Part shown: one piece after another, positions 1-6,091 of the stretch
Numbering within the stretch: position 1 is the first letter of the stretch
Layout: each line of letters opens with the position of its first letter
Notes under the pieces: model-generated
What the model was told of the DNA's origin: nothing
Database searches by the model: none
What the model saw: only the letters and a program-made list of their open reading frames with translations
Program-made: the position numbers and the translations under genes
From: Methanoregulaceae archaeon
Lineage (GTDB): Archaea > Halobacteriota > Methanomicrobia > Methanomicrobiales > Methanospirillaceae
NCBI GenBank assembly: GCA_013331215.1
Contig: DUGU01000092.1
Coordinates: 1-6,091, forward strand
Length of the DNA: 6,091 nt
Reading direction: 5' to 3'

Positions 1-2276
1 GTTGAAATGACACTATACCCTAGTTTTTCTAACAAAGCCTGAGTTCTCTCATTTGCAAGCGTCCAACCAGAATCGTCGAGTGATATTTTCCGTACCGAAT
101 ATTGGTGTTCGCTGACATAGTCCTCTAAATTCGAGAATGTCAAGGAATTAACACGGACGCATTTGAATTCATTGTTGACCTGCTTTTTAGATGTCCGTAA
201 AATGCAGGGGTACGATGTGGCCTTCTTAAACACTGGTAAATCGCCAAAATCGACAATTTCCTCTATGTTCTGAGACTTCAACCATATTCTTAGAGGGGTC
301 CCGTAATTGGATCGGAGCCATTTATTCCCAACGATATAGGAAAAGATTCCTCCGTCCTTCAGCAGATTTACCCCACGTTCAATAAAATAGACATATAGAT
401 CAGCTAATCCGTGGAATGTTTGATAATGGCCTTTCAGATACACCTTGATACTCAATAAAAATTCATGCCACACGTACGGCGGGTTCCCGATCACCACGTC
501 GAACCCACCGGTCGCCATGATCGACGGGAACTCGCGCTCCCAGTCGAAGGGGTTGATCTGGCCGATCTCCTCCGGCGAAAGCGGCCCCGTTGCGAGAATG
601 TCCGTGCCGACGAGCGAGTTGCCGCACCTGACGTTCTCGTGCAGGCTCGGCAGGACTCGCTCGTCGAAGAGCTTCAACTGCTTCGAGACGTTCTCCTCGT
701 TCTCCTCCTCCAGCACCTTGAGGAGCAGCGAGAGCTTCGTTACCTCGACGGCCTGCGTATCGATGTCCACGCCGTAAATGTTGTTCAGGAGGATCCGCTT
801 CCGTTCGGCCGTGGTCAGCTTCCAGTCGCTCCGTGTTCGCGAGGTGACCTGATTCGCGGCCTTGTAGATAGGGAGATTCCCATCGTTGGCAGATTTCTTC
901 TTTCCCCCTTTCGGAATCGGTGCGGGAAGGAAGGACTGGACCTCGGGAGCAGTCGTCGGTTTGCCCGCGAGGACCGGGACGAGGTTGTGAATATAATACT
1001 CGAGGTGCCAGTCGAGGAGGAACTGGTACGCCCCGAGGAGGAACGAGCCCGATCCGCAGGCCGGGTCGAGGATACGGAGGGACGCGACCTCTCGGGGCGA
1101 TTTATCCTTCACGAGCTCCCCGACCGTGTGCTTGACGATGTAGTCAACGATGTACTGCGGCGTGTAATAGACGCCGCCGGCCTTCTTCACCTCGGGCTTG
1201 TACTCGACCTTTGCCTGGTGCCCGGCCGTGAGCCGGATCACTTTGCCGAGGAACTGCTCGTAGACCTGCCCGAGGATGACCGGCGAGATGACCGAGAACT
1301 CGTACGGGCTCTCCGGGTAGTACAGCCGCTTGATGATCTTCTTCAGAACCGCGTCATCGATGGCGAGGCCTGGGGTGAGCGTGTCCGGCAGCTCGCCGTT
1401 TCCCCTCTCTGGAGAGAAGTGGAAGATGCCGGAGTTGTATCTGGTATCCGCTCGCTGGAATAAGGTAAGGAGGCGCTGGTAGATATCCTGCCCGTCGAGC
1501 AGTTTCTGGAGGCAGCCGTACTCCTCGATGCCCCGGTCCTCGCAGATGCGGAGGAAGAGAATCCGGTCAATCGTCCGCTGCACCGCGACGTTCAGCCCGT
1601 CGACGGTGAGCGCCGGGTTCCTGAGCGCGAGGTTCTTCGCGAGGGCGTCCCGCCATTCCTCGATATCGGCAAGGATGGCCTCGTCGACTGTCGCGGTCCC
1701 CTTCTTCCCCTTTGTCTGCTGCGCAAAGTGATCGAAGGATCCCTGCAGGACGCTTTCCTTTGCGAAGATGGAGGCGATCCAGACCCATTTCTCCGGGTAC
1801 TCCTTGTAGGTGAAGTACGCAACCCGGGCAGTGGCCGCTGTGTCGCCCGGCATCGGCTTCTTGGTGCAGTCGTAGACCGCGAACTCCTCGAAATCGGTCA
1901 GGACGGCGAGCGGGAGGCGGGCGTTCCAGGCATACCGGCGGATCTGGAGGGCGGGATTGGCATCGTCCTTGATATTCACCCCCGGCTTCTTGGCCTCGAC
2001 GATGAATTTCCGAGCCCCTCCGATCCTGAAGGAGTAATCGATGAACTCGGTGGAGCCCCGTATCCTGATCGGATCCTCGTGGATCACGTCTTTGTAGAGC
2101 TCCGAATAGCGCTGATTGTTGTCGATATCCCACCCGAGCGCCTTGAAGAACGGATCGATGAACTCTCGTCGCAGCTGGGTCTCGTTGAACTGGCCGCGCT
2201 TGTAGGCCGCTTCGTGAAATTCGAAGCTCTGGACAAGCGTGCGGATGCCCTCGGGGATTGCTGATGGTGCCTCCAT
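1..2276 (-). CDS. Type IIG-like restriction endonuclease / N6-adenine DNA methyltransferase, single chain, 3' end outside window
   Basis: The frame is open from ATG at 2276 to the left edge: 758 complete codons and no stop. Residues about 20-150 form a nuclease domain of the HsdR-N / RecB-like PD-(D/E)xK type, with D80, E94-A-K96 and a QxxxY motif (Q111, Y115). Residues about 200-360 are a helical linker. The methyltransferase follows: GGVYYTPQYIVDYIV at 368-382, AdoMet motif I DPACGSGSFLL at 404-414, acidic GVDID at 502-506, and catalytic NPPY at 598-601. After these come DLYVYF (626-631) and LLKDGGIFSYIV (638-649), typical of Eco57I-like enzymes. Such proteins methylate adenine in their site and cut unmodified DNA. 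Relatives are often about 1000 residues, so some 250 residues, including most of the target-recognition domain, are probably missing. The start fits the family's N-terminus (ETQLRREFIDPFFKALGWD). An in-frame ATG at 2324 would add 16 residues. The gene has no visible partner subunit. From about position 470 leftward it is strikingly AT-rich. A methyltransferase with a dead nuclease is possible but not suggested by the residues. Confidence 0.92.
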   Translation of the reverse strand, partial: MEAPSAIPEGIRTLVQSFEFHEAAYKRGQFNETQLRREFIDPFFKALGWDIDNNQRYSELYKDVIHEDPIRIRGSTEFIDYSFRIGGARKFIVEAKKPGVNIKDDANPALQIRRYAWNARLPLAVLTDFEEFAVYDCTKKPMPGDTAATARVAYFTYKEYPEKWVWIASIFAKESVLQGSFDHFAQQTKGKKGTATVDEAILADIEEWRDALAKNLALRNPALTVDGLNVAVQRTIDRILFLRICEDRGIEEYGCLQKLLDGQDIYQRLLTLFQRADTRYNSGIFHFSPERGNGELPDTLTPGLAIDDAVLKKIIKRLYYPESPYEFSVISPVILGQVYEQFLGKVIRLTAGHQAKVEYKPEVKKAGGVYYTPQYIVDYIVKHTVGELVKDKSPREVASLRILDPACGSGSFLLGAYQFLLDWHLEYYIHNLVPVLAGKPTTAPEVQSFLPAPIPKGGKKKSANDGNLPIYKAANQVTSRTRSDWKLTTAERKRILLNNIYGVDIDTQAVEVTKLSLLLKVLEEENEENVSKQLKLFDERVLPSLHENVRCGNSLVGTDILATGPLSPEEIGQINPFDWEREFPSIMATGGFDVVIGNPPYVWHEFLLSIKVYLKGHYQTFHGLADLYVYFIERGVNLLKDGGIFSYIVGNKWLRSNYGTPLRIWLKSQNIEEIVDFGDLPVFKKATSYPCILRTSKKQVNNEFKCVRVNSLTFSNLEDYVSEHQYSVRKISLDDSGWTLANERTQALLEKLGYSVIS

Positions 2277-2310
2277 GCTGCCGTCTCGTATGTATAGATG
2301 ATCTCGTGAT

Positions 2311-2330
2311 GGCCGAATAACCATTCGGCC
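2311..2330. repeat. Perfect 8-bp inverted repeat with 4-base loop
   Basis: The arms are GGCCGAAT (2311-2318) and ATTCGGCC (2323-2330), with AACC between them on the plus strand. The hairpin lies 34 bases upstream of the restriction gene ATG at 2276. It is not followed by a T-run on the minus strand and has only TTT on the plus strand, so it does not look like a standard terminator. It could be a leader hairpin controlling the restriction gene, or a protein-binding operator. The alternative in-frame ATG at 2324 lies inside it, so a folded hairpin would occlude that start. The repeat itself is certain; its role is inferred. Confidence 0.7.
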
Positions 2331-2378
2331 TTTCGCGGAGGCTGAGACTATCCGGTTCGAGACGTCCTCGATGTATTG

Positions 2379-2396
2379 AGATAAGGAAAAGAGAGA
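2379..2396 (-). terminator. Pyrimidine/T-rich tract after sepS, possible archaeal terminator
   Basis: On the transcribed strand a C/T-rich run including TTTT and a further TT starts 7 bases after the sepS stop codon. Archaeal RNA polymerase can terminate on U-rich runs without a hairpin. The run is interrupted by C residues, so termination may be weak. Supported only by composition and position. Confidence 0.25.
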
Positions 2397-2403
2397 TAGC
2401 GGC

Positions 2404-3996
2404 TCAGTTTTCTGAATCTATGACCTCGGACCGGATCGTCACGAAGATCGGGCCGCGGACGTCGACCTTCTTCTTCCGGTCCGTGACCGAGCGCATCGCG
2501 AACTCGGCCACCTTCAGGTTGACGTCGCTCGGGAGTTTCGCCATCTTGACCTGGACCGTCGTGGCCCCGCCGCAGCGCGCGGCCTCCTCGATCCGGGCGG
2601 CCCCCAGCGCGGCCACCGCGTCGAGGAACCGGATGCCCGTCGGCACGCCGTTCTCGCGGACGTCTTTGAACTTCTCGGTATCGGGCACGCCCAGGACCGA
2701 GCCGTCGCGGACGAAGACCTCGTTCATGCAGGCCGGCCCGAGGAGCCGGGACGTCGCTTCGGGCTCCTCGACGAAGACGCGGAGGCGGGTGCCGGCGACC
2801 TCGCCCTCCCAGGCCTCGAACGAGGCCGGGCCCTGCGCGTCGCCGTGATCGGCCGCGACGGCCGCGATCGCCGCAGCCATGTTCCGCCCCTCGACCGTGG
2901 CCGGCTCCTCGCGCAGGCCGACCGCGGCCGCGAGCTCGGTGTCGTTGAGCGGCCGCGGGTGGAACTGCGGAAAGACCATGGCCCGGACGTCGTTCTCCTG
3001 CCCGAGGACCATCGCGAGCCGCTCCACGCCGAGGCCCAGGTTCATGACCGGCACGCCGACGCCGTACTCGGCCAGGGCCGAGGGCGAGTACAGCCCGAAG
3101 GTCGCGACCTCGACCCAGCCGATCGCGGGGTGGCGGGCGTAGACCTCGGTCTGCGAGTCGGGCATGTAGTACTTGGACCGCTTCTCGTCGGGCTGGAACC
3201 GGAAGTCGGTGAAGCCGAAGGCCGAGAGGAGCGCGGCCGCAACGGCCTTCCCCTCCTCGTTCGTGATGTCCTCGCCCGCGACCACGCACGAGGCCGAATG
3301 GTACGTCATCAGCCGCGTCGGCCCCTCCTCCTGCTCGCGGCGGAAGCAGCGGTCGACCGAGAAGAGCCGGAGCGGGAGGGGCGAGCGGTCCCAGATCGCG
3401 CCGAGCGTCTGGAACCAGCCGCTCGTCATGTGCGAGCGCAGCGTCGCCCTGCTCGACTCGGGCGCGAGCTCGCGGAACTCGGGGAAGACCTCGTCCATGA
3501 TCCGGACCACGCGGGCGTCGTCGGTCGAGAGGACGCAGGCGAGCTCGTGGGCGAGCTCGTCGCCGTCGATCGTCCCCTTCTTGTACCCGTGCAGGCACTC
3601 GCGGAGCGCCTCCTCGGTCGGCTCGTCCATCGTGCTCTCGAGGATCGCGTTGATCCGGTCGAGCCGCTCGCGGGCGATCCCGACGTTCGGCCGCGGCAGG
3701 CCCCCGAGGTAGAAGACGCGGTCGAGCACGGCCATCGCCTCCGGCCCGAACTGCCGGTAGACCTCGGCCTCCTCCACGATGATCGGGTTCGCGTACTCCG
3801 AGAAGCCGATCGAGAGGTACGCCTCGCGGAGGCGATGGATCGTCTCGAAGACCGGGTGGCGGGTGGCGCGGGTGTACGCGAGGCGCGGGTACCGCTCCGC
3901 CGAGCCCGGCGGCGTCAGCACCGACGGCCCCGCGTGCCAGGCCCCCTCGAAGTCGCTTCTCGACCGCTCCCTCCACTCCTCGACGTTGAACCTCAT
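2404..3996 (-). CDS. sepS: O-phosphoseryl-tRNA(Cys) synthetase (SepRS)
   Basis: A class II aminoacyl-tRNA synthetase of 530 residues, close to the usual family length of about 530-540. It charges tRNA-Cys with O-phosphoserine; SepCysS then converts this to Cys-tRNA-Cys. It is the archaeal route used where CysRS is absent, and also supplies cysteine. The motif 1 region is near 66-76 ([11 protein letters not shown]). Motif 2 is at about 216-240, with [10 protein letters not shown] followed by TYHSAS. Motif 3 is at about 318-330 ([13 protein letters not shown]). HMT at 189-191 and S234/S236 match the positions I recall as phosphoserine-binding in the Archaeoglobus enzyme (T188, S231, S233), each shifted by three. 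The C-terminal part (about 390-530) would carry tRNA and anticodon recognition. The ATG at 3996 overlaps the taw1 stop in ATGA and has GGAG eight bases upstream, so the start is well supported. It is the last gene of the argS-taw1-sepS cluster. The partner pscS is not in the window. Confidence 0.97.
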   Translation of the reverse strand: MRFNVEEWRERSRSDFEGAWHAGPSVLTPPGSAERYPRLAYTRATRHPVFETIHRLREAYLSIGFSEYANPIIVEEAEVYRQFGPEAMAVLDRVFYLGGLPRPNVGIARERLDRINAILESTMDEPTEEALRECLHGYKKGTIDGDELAHELACVLSTDDARVVRIMDEVFPEFRELAPESSRATLRSHMTSGWFQTLGAIWDRSPLPLRLFSVDRCFRREQEEGPTRLMTYHSASCVVAGEDITNEEGKAVAAALLSAFGFTDFRFQPDEKRSKYYMPDSQTEVYARHPAIGWVEVATFGLYSPSALAEYGVGVPVMNLGLGVERLAMVLGQENDVRAMVFPQFHPRPLNDTELAAAVGLREEPATVEGRNMAAAIAAVAADHGDAQGPASFEAWEGEVAGTRLRVFVEEPEATSRLLGPACMNEVFVRDGSVLGVPDTEKFKDVRENGVPTGIRFLDAVAALGAARIEEAARCGGATTVQVKMAKLPSDVNLKVAEFAMRSVTDRKKKVDVRGPIFVTIRSEVIDSEN

Positions 3997-4895
3997 TCTA
4001 TCTGCTCCAGCACGACCACGCGGCTCGCGATGTTCTCGTCCCGCACCCGGTATCCGGCGTGCCGCGCGACCTGCTCGGCGAACGCCCGGACCCGTTCGTG
4101 CGACGGCATGTGCGCCGCCGTGAGTCGCTTTCTACTGTACCCGAGGTGCATATAGCCTTTGACCTCGACAAAGGTCGGGGCCGCGTCCGCGACGAGCGCG
4201 CCGTACCCGGCGGGGTCGTGGTCGTTCAGGCCCGCGACGAGGGTCGTGCGCACGGCCGAGCGGCGGGTGCCGAGGAGGGCGAGGCTCTCCGCCACGAGCT
4301 CCCAGGCGTTCGGGTCCGCGGGGCGGCAGACGGAGCGGTACGTCGCCTCGTCCGGCGCGTCGAGCGAGACGTAGGTCTGGAACGGCCGGCAGTCGCGCAC
4401 GACCCAGGGGCGCGTCCCGTTCGTGACCAGGAACGTGGTGAGGTCCGCCTCCGTGCAGAGGTCGAGGAAGCGGGGCAGGTGCGAGTAGAGCGTGGGCTCG
4501 CCCGCGAGCGAGACCGCGACGTGCCGGGGCGCGGCCCCCTCGTCGAACCGCTCGGGCGCGACGTGGACCTTGTACCCCGCGAGCGCCTGCTTCTGCAACC
4601 GCGGCAGGGCCGCGAGCAGGGCCTCGGGCGGGAGCTCGACCTCCTCCCTCGGCTCGTGCTCGAAGGAGCGCCAGCAGAAGAGGCAGCGCTGGTTGCAGCG
4701 GAGGGTCGGTGTCATCTGGACGCAGCGGTGGGACTCGATCCCGTAGAACTGCTGCTTGTAGCAGGTCTCGCCCCCGCCGAGGGCGCGGCGGCACCAGAGG
4801 CAGGGCTTGACGGCCGCGGTCGAGGAGCGGTCGACGAAGAGGTAGCCCTGCCGGGCGAGGGCCGCGCGGCCGGGCTCACATGGAGGCGAGGGCAT
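3993..4895 (-). CDS. taw1: tRNA 4-demethylwyosine synthase (Taw1/TYW1 family, radical SAM)
   Basis: A 300-residue radical SAM protein. The family condenses pyruvate with N1-methylguanosine at position 37 of tRNA-Phe to give 4-demethylwyosine, the core of wyosine bases that help hold the reading frame. The radical SAM cluster motif is CNQRCLFC, with C67, C71 and C74 (CX3CX2C). A second 4Fe-4S site is given by C32, C45 and C58, with the same 13/13 spacing as the cysteines I recall in the Methanocaldococcus jannaschii enzyme. Family stretches include [14 protein letters not shown] (45-58), SLAGEPTLY (129-137), VTNGTRPW (157-164), [13 protein letters not shown] (175-187) and [16 protein letters not shown] (243-258). 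K246 lies in a conserved patch that may take part in pyruvate handling; that is inference. Length is near the archaeal norm (about 300-340), without the flavodoxin domain of eukaryotic TYW1. The ATG at 4895 is 20 bases inside argS; no other in-frame start precedes the conserved region and no clear Shine-Dalgarno is visible, so translational coupling to argS is likely. C35 is an extra cysteine beside the second cluster. Confidence 0.94.
   Translation of the reverse strand: MPSPPCEPGRAALARQGYLFVDRSSTAAVKPCLWCRRALGGGETCYKQQFYGIESHRCVQMTPTLRCNQRCLFCWRSFEHEPREEVELPPEALLAALPRLQKQALAGYKVHVAPERFDEGAAPRHVAVSLAGEPTLYSHLPRFLDLCTEADLTTFLVTNGTRPWVVRDCRPFQTYVSLDAPDEATYRSVCRPADPNAWELVAESLALLGTRRSAVRTTLVAGLNDHDPAGYGALVADAAPTFVEVKGYMHLGYSRKRLTAAHMPSHERVRAFAEQVARHAGYRVRDENIASRVVVLEQIE
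4005..4008 (-). promoter_or_regulatory. Shine-Dalgarno GGAG for sepS, inside the end of taw1
   Basis: On the minus strand GGAG lies eight bases before the sepS ATG, within the last codons of taw1. It supports the ATG at 3996 and suggests that ribosomes finishing taw1 reinitiate on sepS. Confidence 0.5.
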
Positions 4896-6091
4896 CGATG
4901 CCGAGGGTCTCGAGGGCCTCTTTGAGCGTGTTCTGCGCGGCCTTCACCAGCGTGAGCCGCGAGTCGCGGGTCCGCCCCTCGGCCCGGAGCACGGGCTCGA
5001 AGTGGTAGAAGGTGTTGAAGAGGTCCGCGAGCTCGCGCGCGTACGTCGCGAGGAGGTGGGGGCGGAGCTCCTCGATCGTCTGGGCCACGACGACCGGGAA
5101 CTTCGCGATCTGCCGGGCGAGGGCCCGCTCGTACGCCGACTCGCAGGCGTACGCCTCGGACCAGTCGCCGCCGGCCTTCTCGAGGATCGAGCAGGCCCGG
5201 GCGTGGGCGTACTGGACGTACGGCCCGGACTGCCGCTCGAAGTCGAGGGCGGTGGCCCAGTCGAAGACGGTCGACTTCTCGGGCGAGACCCGGACGATGT
5301 CGTACCGGATCGCGGCGAGCGCGACCGAGCGCGCGATGGCGAGGCGCTCCGCCTCGGGGAGCTCGGGCCGGCGGACTGTGACCTCCTCGAGAGCGCGGCG
5401 GCGAGTCTCCGCGACCAGGTCGTCCGACGGGACGAACTTCCCGGCGCGGGTCGACATCGAGCCCTCGGGAAGGGAGACGAACTCGAAAAAGACGATCTCC
5501 GGCGGCTTCTCGCCGAGGAGTTTGAGCGCGGCCTGGAGCGACGCCCCGATCAGCTTGTGGTCCGCGCCGAGCACATCGATGACGCGGTCCGCGTTCCGGC
5601 CCTTCCAGACGTGGTACGCGAGGTCGCGGGCCGCGTACACGCTGGTCCCGTCCGAGCGCCGGAGCACGTACCGGTTCTTGATGCCGAACGCGGAGAGGTC
5701 GAGCCAGAAGATCTCGTCCTGGTGCGCCTCGGCCCGCCGCACGAACCGGTTGAGGAGCCGCTCCATGTCGCCGATGCGGAGGAAGTCCGACTCCCAGACA
5801 TAGCGGTCGTGGGGCGTGGCAAGCGCCGCGAGGGTCTCCTTGAAGCCGTCCAGGCAGCGGGAGACGACGTTCCGGAACTTCCTGACCGTCGCGGGGTCCT
5901 GGGCCTCGATCTGCTGCATGAGGGCGTCGACCTCGGCCGTGATCGCGGGATCGGCCTCGATCCGCCGGTTCGCCTCGACGTAGACCCGGGCCGTGTAGGC
6001 GTCGGGCTTCTCGTCCGGCTCGGCCTCGATCCCGAGGTGGTCCATGCCCCAGACCACGATCGCGATCTGCCGGCCCATGTCGTTGACGTAG
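4876..6091 (-). CDS. argS: Arginyl-tRNA synthetase, C-terminal 404 residues (5' end outside window)
   Basis: A class I aminoacyl-tRNA synthetase that charges tRNA-Arg with arginine. The frame continues past the right edge; the first full codon is Tyr at 6090-6088, and residues are counted from there. YVNDMGRQI at the edge is the conserved segment a short way after the HIGH motif, so about 130-160 residues, including HIGH, are missing. The Met at 6078 is internal, not a start. The catalytic domain continues with TSVYAARDLAYH (149-160) and VIDVLGADHKLIGASLQ. The KMSKS-equivalent loop reads MSTRAGK (212-218), a known ArgRS variation from the canonical motif. The DALR anticodon-binding domain begins at SGPYVQYAHARA (288-299) and runs through the helical ADLFNTFYHFEPVL stretch to the end. 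The C-terminus ASM resembles the family's usual ending in Met. The stop at 4876-4878 lies inside taw1. It is the first visible gene of the argS-taw1-sepS cluster. Confidence 0.96.
   Translation of the reverse strand, partial: YVNDMGRQIAIVVWGMDHLGIEAEPDEKPDAYTARVYVEANRRIEADPAITAEVDALMQQIEAQDPATVRKFRNVVSRCLDGFKETLAALATPHDRYVWESDFLRIGDMERLLNRFVRRAEAHQDEIFWLDLSAFGIKNRYVLRRSDGTSVYAARDLAYHVWKGRNADRVIDVLGADHKLIGASLQAALKLLGEKPPEIVFFEFVSLPEGSMSTRAGKFVPSDDLVAETRRRALEEVTVRRPELPEAERLAIARSVALAAIRYDIVRVSPEKSTVFDWATALDFERQSGPYVQYAHARACSILEKAGGDWSEAYACESAYERALARQIAKFPVVVAQTIEELRPHLLATYARELADLFNTFYHFEPVLRAEGRTRDSRLTLVKAAQNTLKEALETLGIDALASM

Larger units (their letters stand above)
2277..2403 (-). other. Intergenic gap between sepS and the restriction gene
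   Basis: This 127-base gap separates the sepS stop from the restriction gene start. It has lower GC than sepS. In transcript order it holds a pyrimidine-rich tract (2396-2379), a weak 5-bp inverted repeat TCGAG/CTCGA around an inner GACGTC (2357-2371), and a perfect 8-bp hairpin (2330-2311). No archaeal TATA box is convincing. A TATA-like CTATACATA (2297-2289) lies too near the ATG at 2276 for a normal leader, because transcription would then begin inside the gene. A weaker AT-rich stretch around 2384-2371 could serve a leader of roughly 75 bases. The restriction gene may have its own promoter here or may depend on readthrough from sepS; the sequence does not decide. Confidence 0.6.

Noticed and set aside
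440..500. Possible frameshift or gene break in the restriction gene where the composition changes
   Set aside because: Reading the minus strand codon by codon, the frame set by the ATG at 2276 passes through NPPY and continues with family-typical sequence to the left edge without a stop.
465..1463. Long plus-strand open frame of 332 codons
   Set aside because: It is antisense to the restriction-methyltransferase gene, is rich in Arg, Leu, Glu and Val as expected of a GC-rich shadow frame, and shows no recognisable motif.
2289..2297. TATA-like CTATACATA before the restriction gene
   Set aside because: It is only 12 bases from the ATG at 2276; archaeal TATA boxes sit about 25 bases before transcription start, which would fall inside the coding region.
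3539..3562. Near-tandem 12-base repeat (GCGAGCTCGTGG / GCGAGCTCGTCG) in sepS
   Set aside because: It encodes DELAHELA within an ordinary helical part of the synthetase. The repeat is short, in frame and best explained by codon bias.
2348..3976. Minus-strand open frame of 542 codons overlapping sepS
   Set aside because: It is the alternative frame of sepS, made up mostly of Arg, Gly, Ala and Pro, with no domain. sepS explains the region.
2845..4155. Long plus-strand open frame of 436 codons
   Set aside because: It lies opposite sepS and the end of taw1. Its low-complexity Arg/Leu/Glu/Val-rich translation is an antisense shadow, while the minus-strand frame carries all the conserved synthetase motifs.
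4059..4925. Plus-strand open frame of 288 codons opposite taw1
   Set aside because: It is an antisense shadow of a GC-rich gene. The minus strand encodes the complete cysteine motifs of Taw1.

Overview
The window reads as chromosomal DNA from a GC-rich methanogenic archaeon. The strongest taxonomic marker is a full-length O-phosphoseryl-tRNA synthetase (sepS), known almost only from methanogens and Archaeoglobus. Next to it is an archaeal Taw1 (wyosine tRNA-modifying) enzyme. A member of the Methanomicrobiales (for example a Methanoculleus-like organism) would fit the high GC content, but that genus-level guess is inference. All four genes lie on the minus strand, so the transcriptional order runs from high to low coordinates.

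Region 6091-2404 is a compact translation cluster: argS (3' two thirds only), then taw1, then sepS. argS and taw1 overlap by 20 bases, and taw1 and sepS overlap by 4 bases (ATGA). The three are therefore very probably co-transcribed and translationally coupled, with the promoter upstream of argS and outside the window. Together they charge tRNA-Arg, modify G37 of tRNA-Phe, and charge tRNA-Cys with phosphoserine, the first step of tRNA-dependent cysteine synthesis.

Region 2403-2277 is a 127-base intergenic gap. It holds a pyrimidine-rich tract just after sepS, a weak inverted repeat, and a perfect 8-bp hairpin with a 4-base loop upstream of the next gene.

Region 2276-1 is one uninterrupted reading frame of 758 codons, running off the left edge. 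It encodes a single-chain restriction-modification enzyme: an N-terminal PD-(D/E)xK nuclease domain with a QxxxY motif, a helical linker, and an N6-adenine DNA methyltransferase domain with motif I (DPACGSG) and motif IV (NPPY). The target-recognition end is missing. The main anomaly of the window is here. Right after the NPPY motif (near position 470) the GC content falls from about 65% to about 40% by hand count, and codon use changes, while the frame and the protein family continue. This looks like a mosaic gene whose specificity half was exchanged by recombination.

No tRNA, rRNA, CRISPR array or insertion sequence was seen. Apart from the mosaic restriction gene, the window is ordinary core archaeal content, and I do not see a clearly undescribed system.
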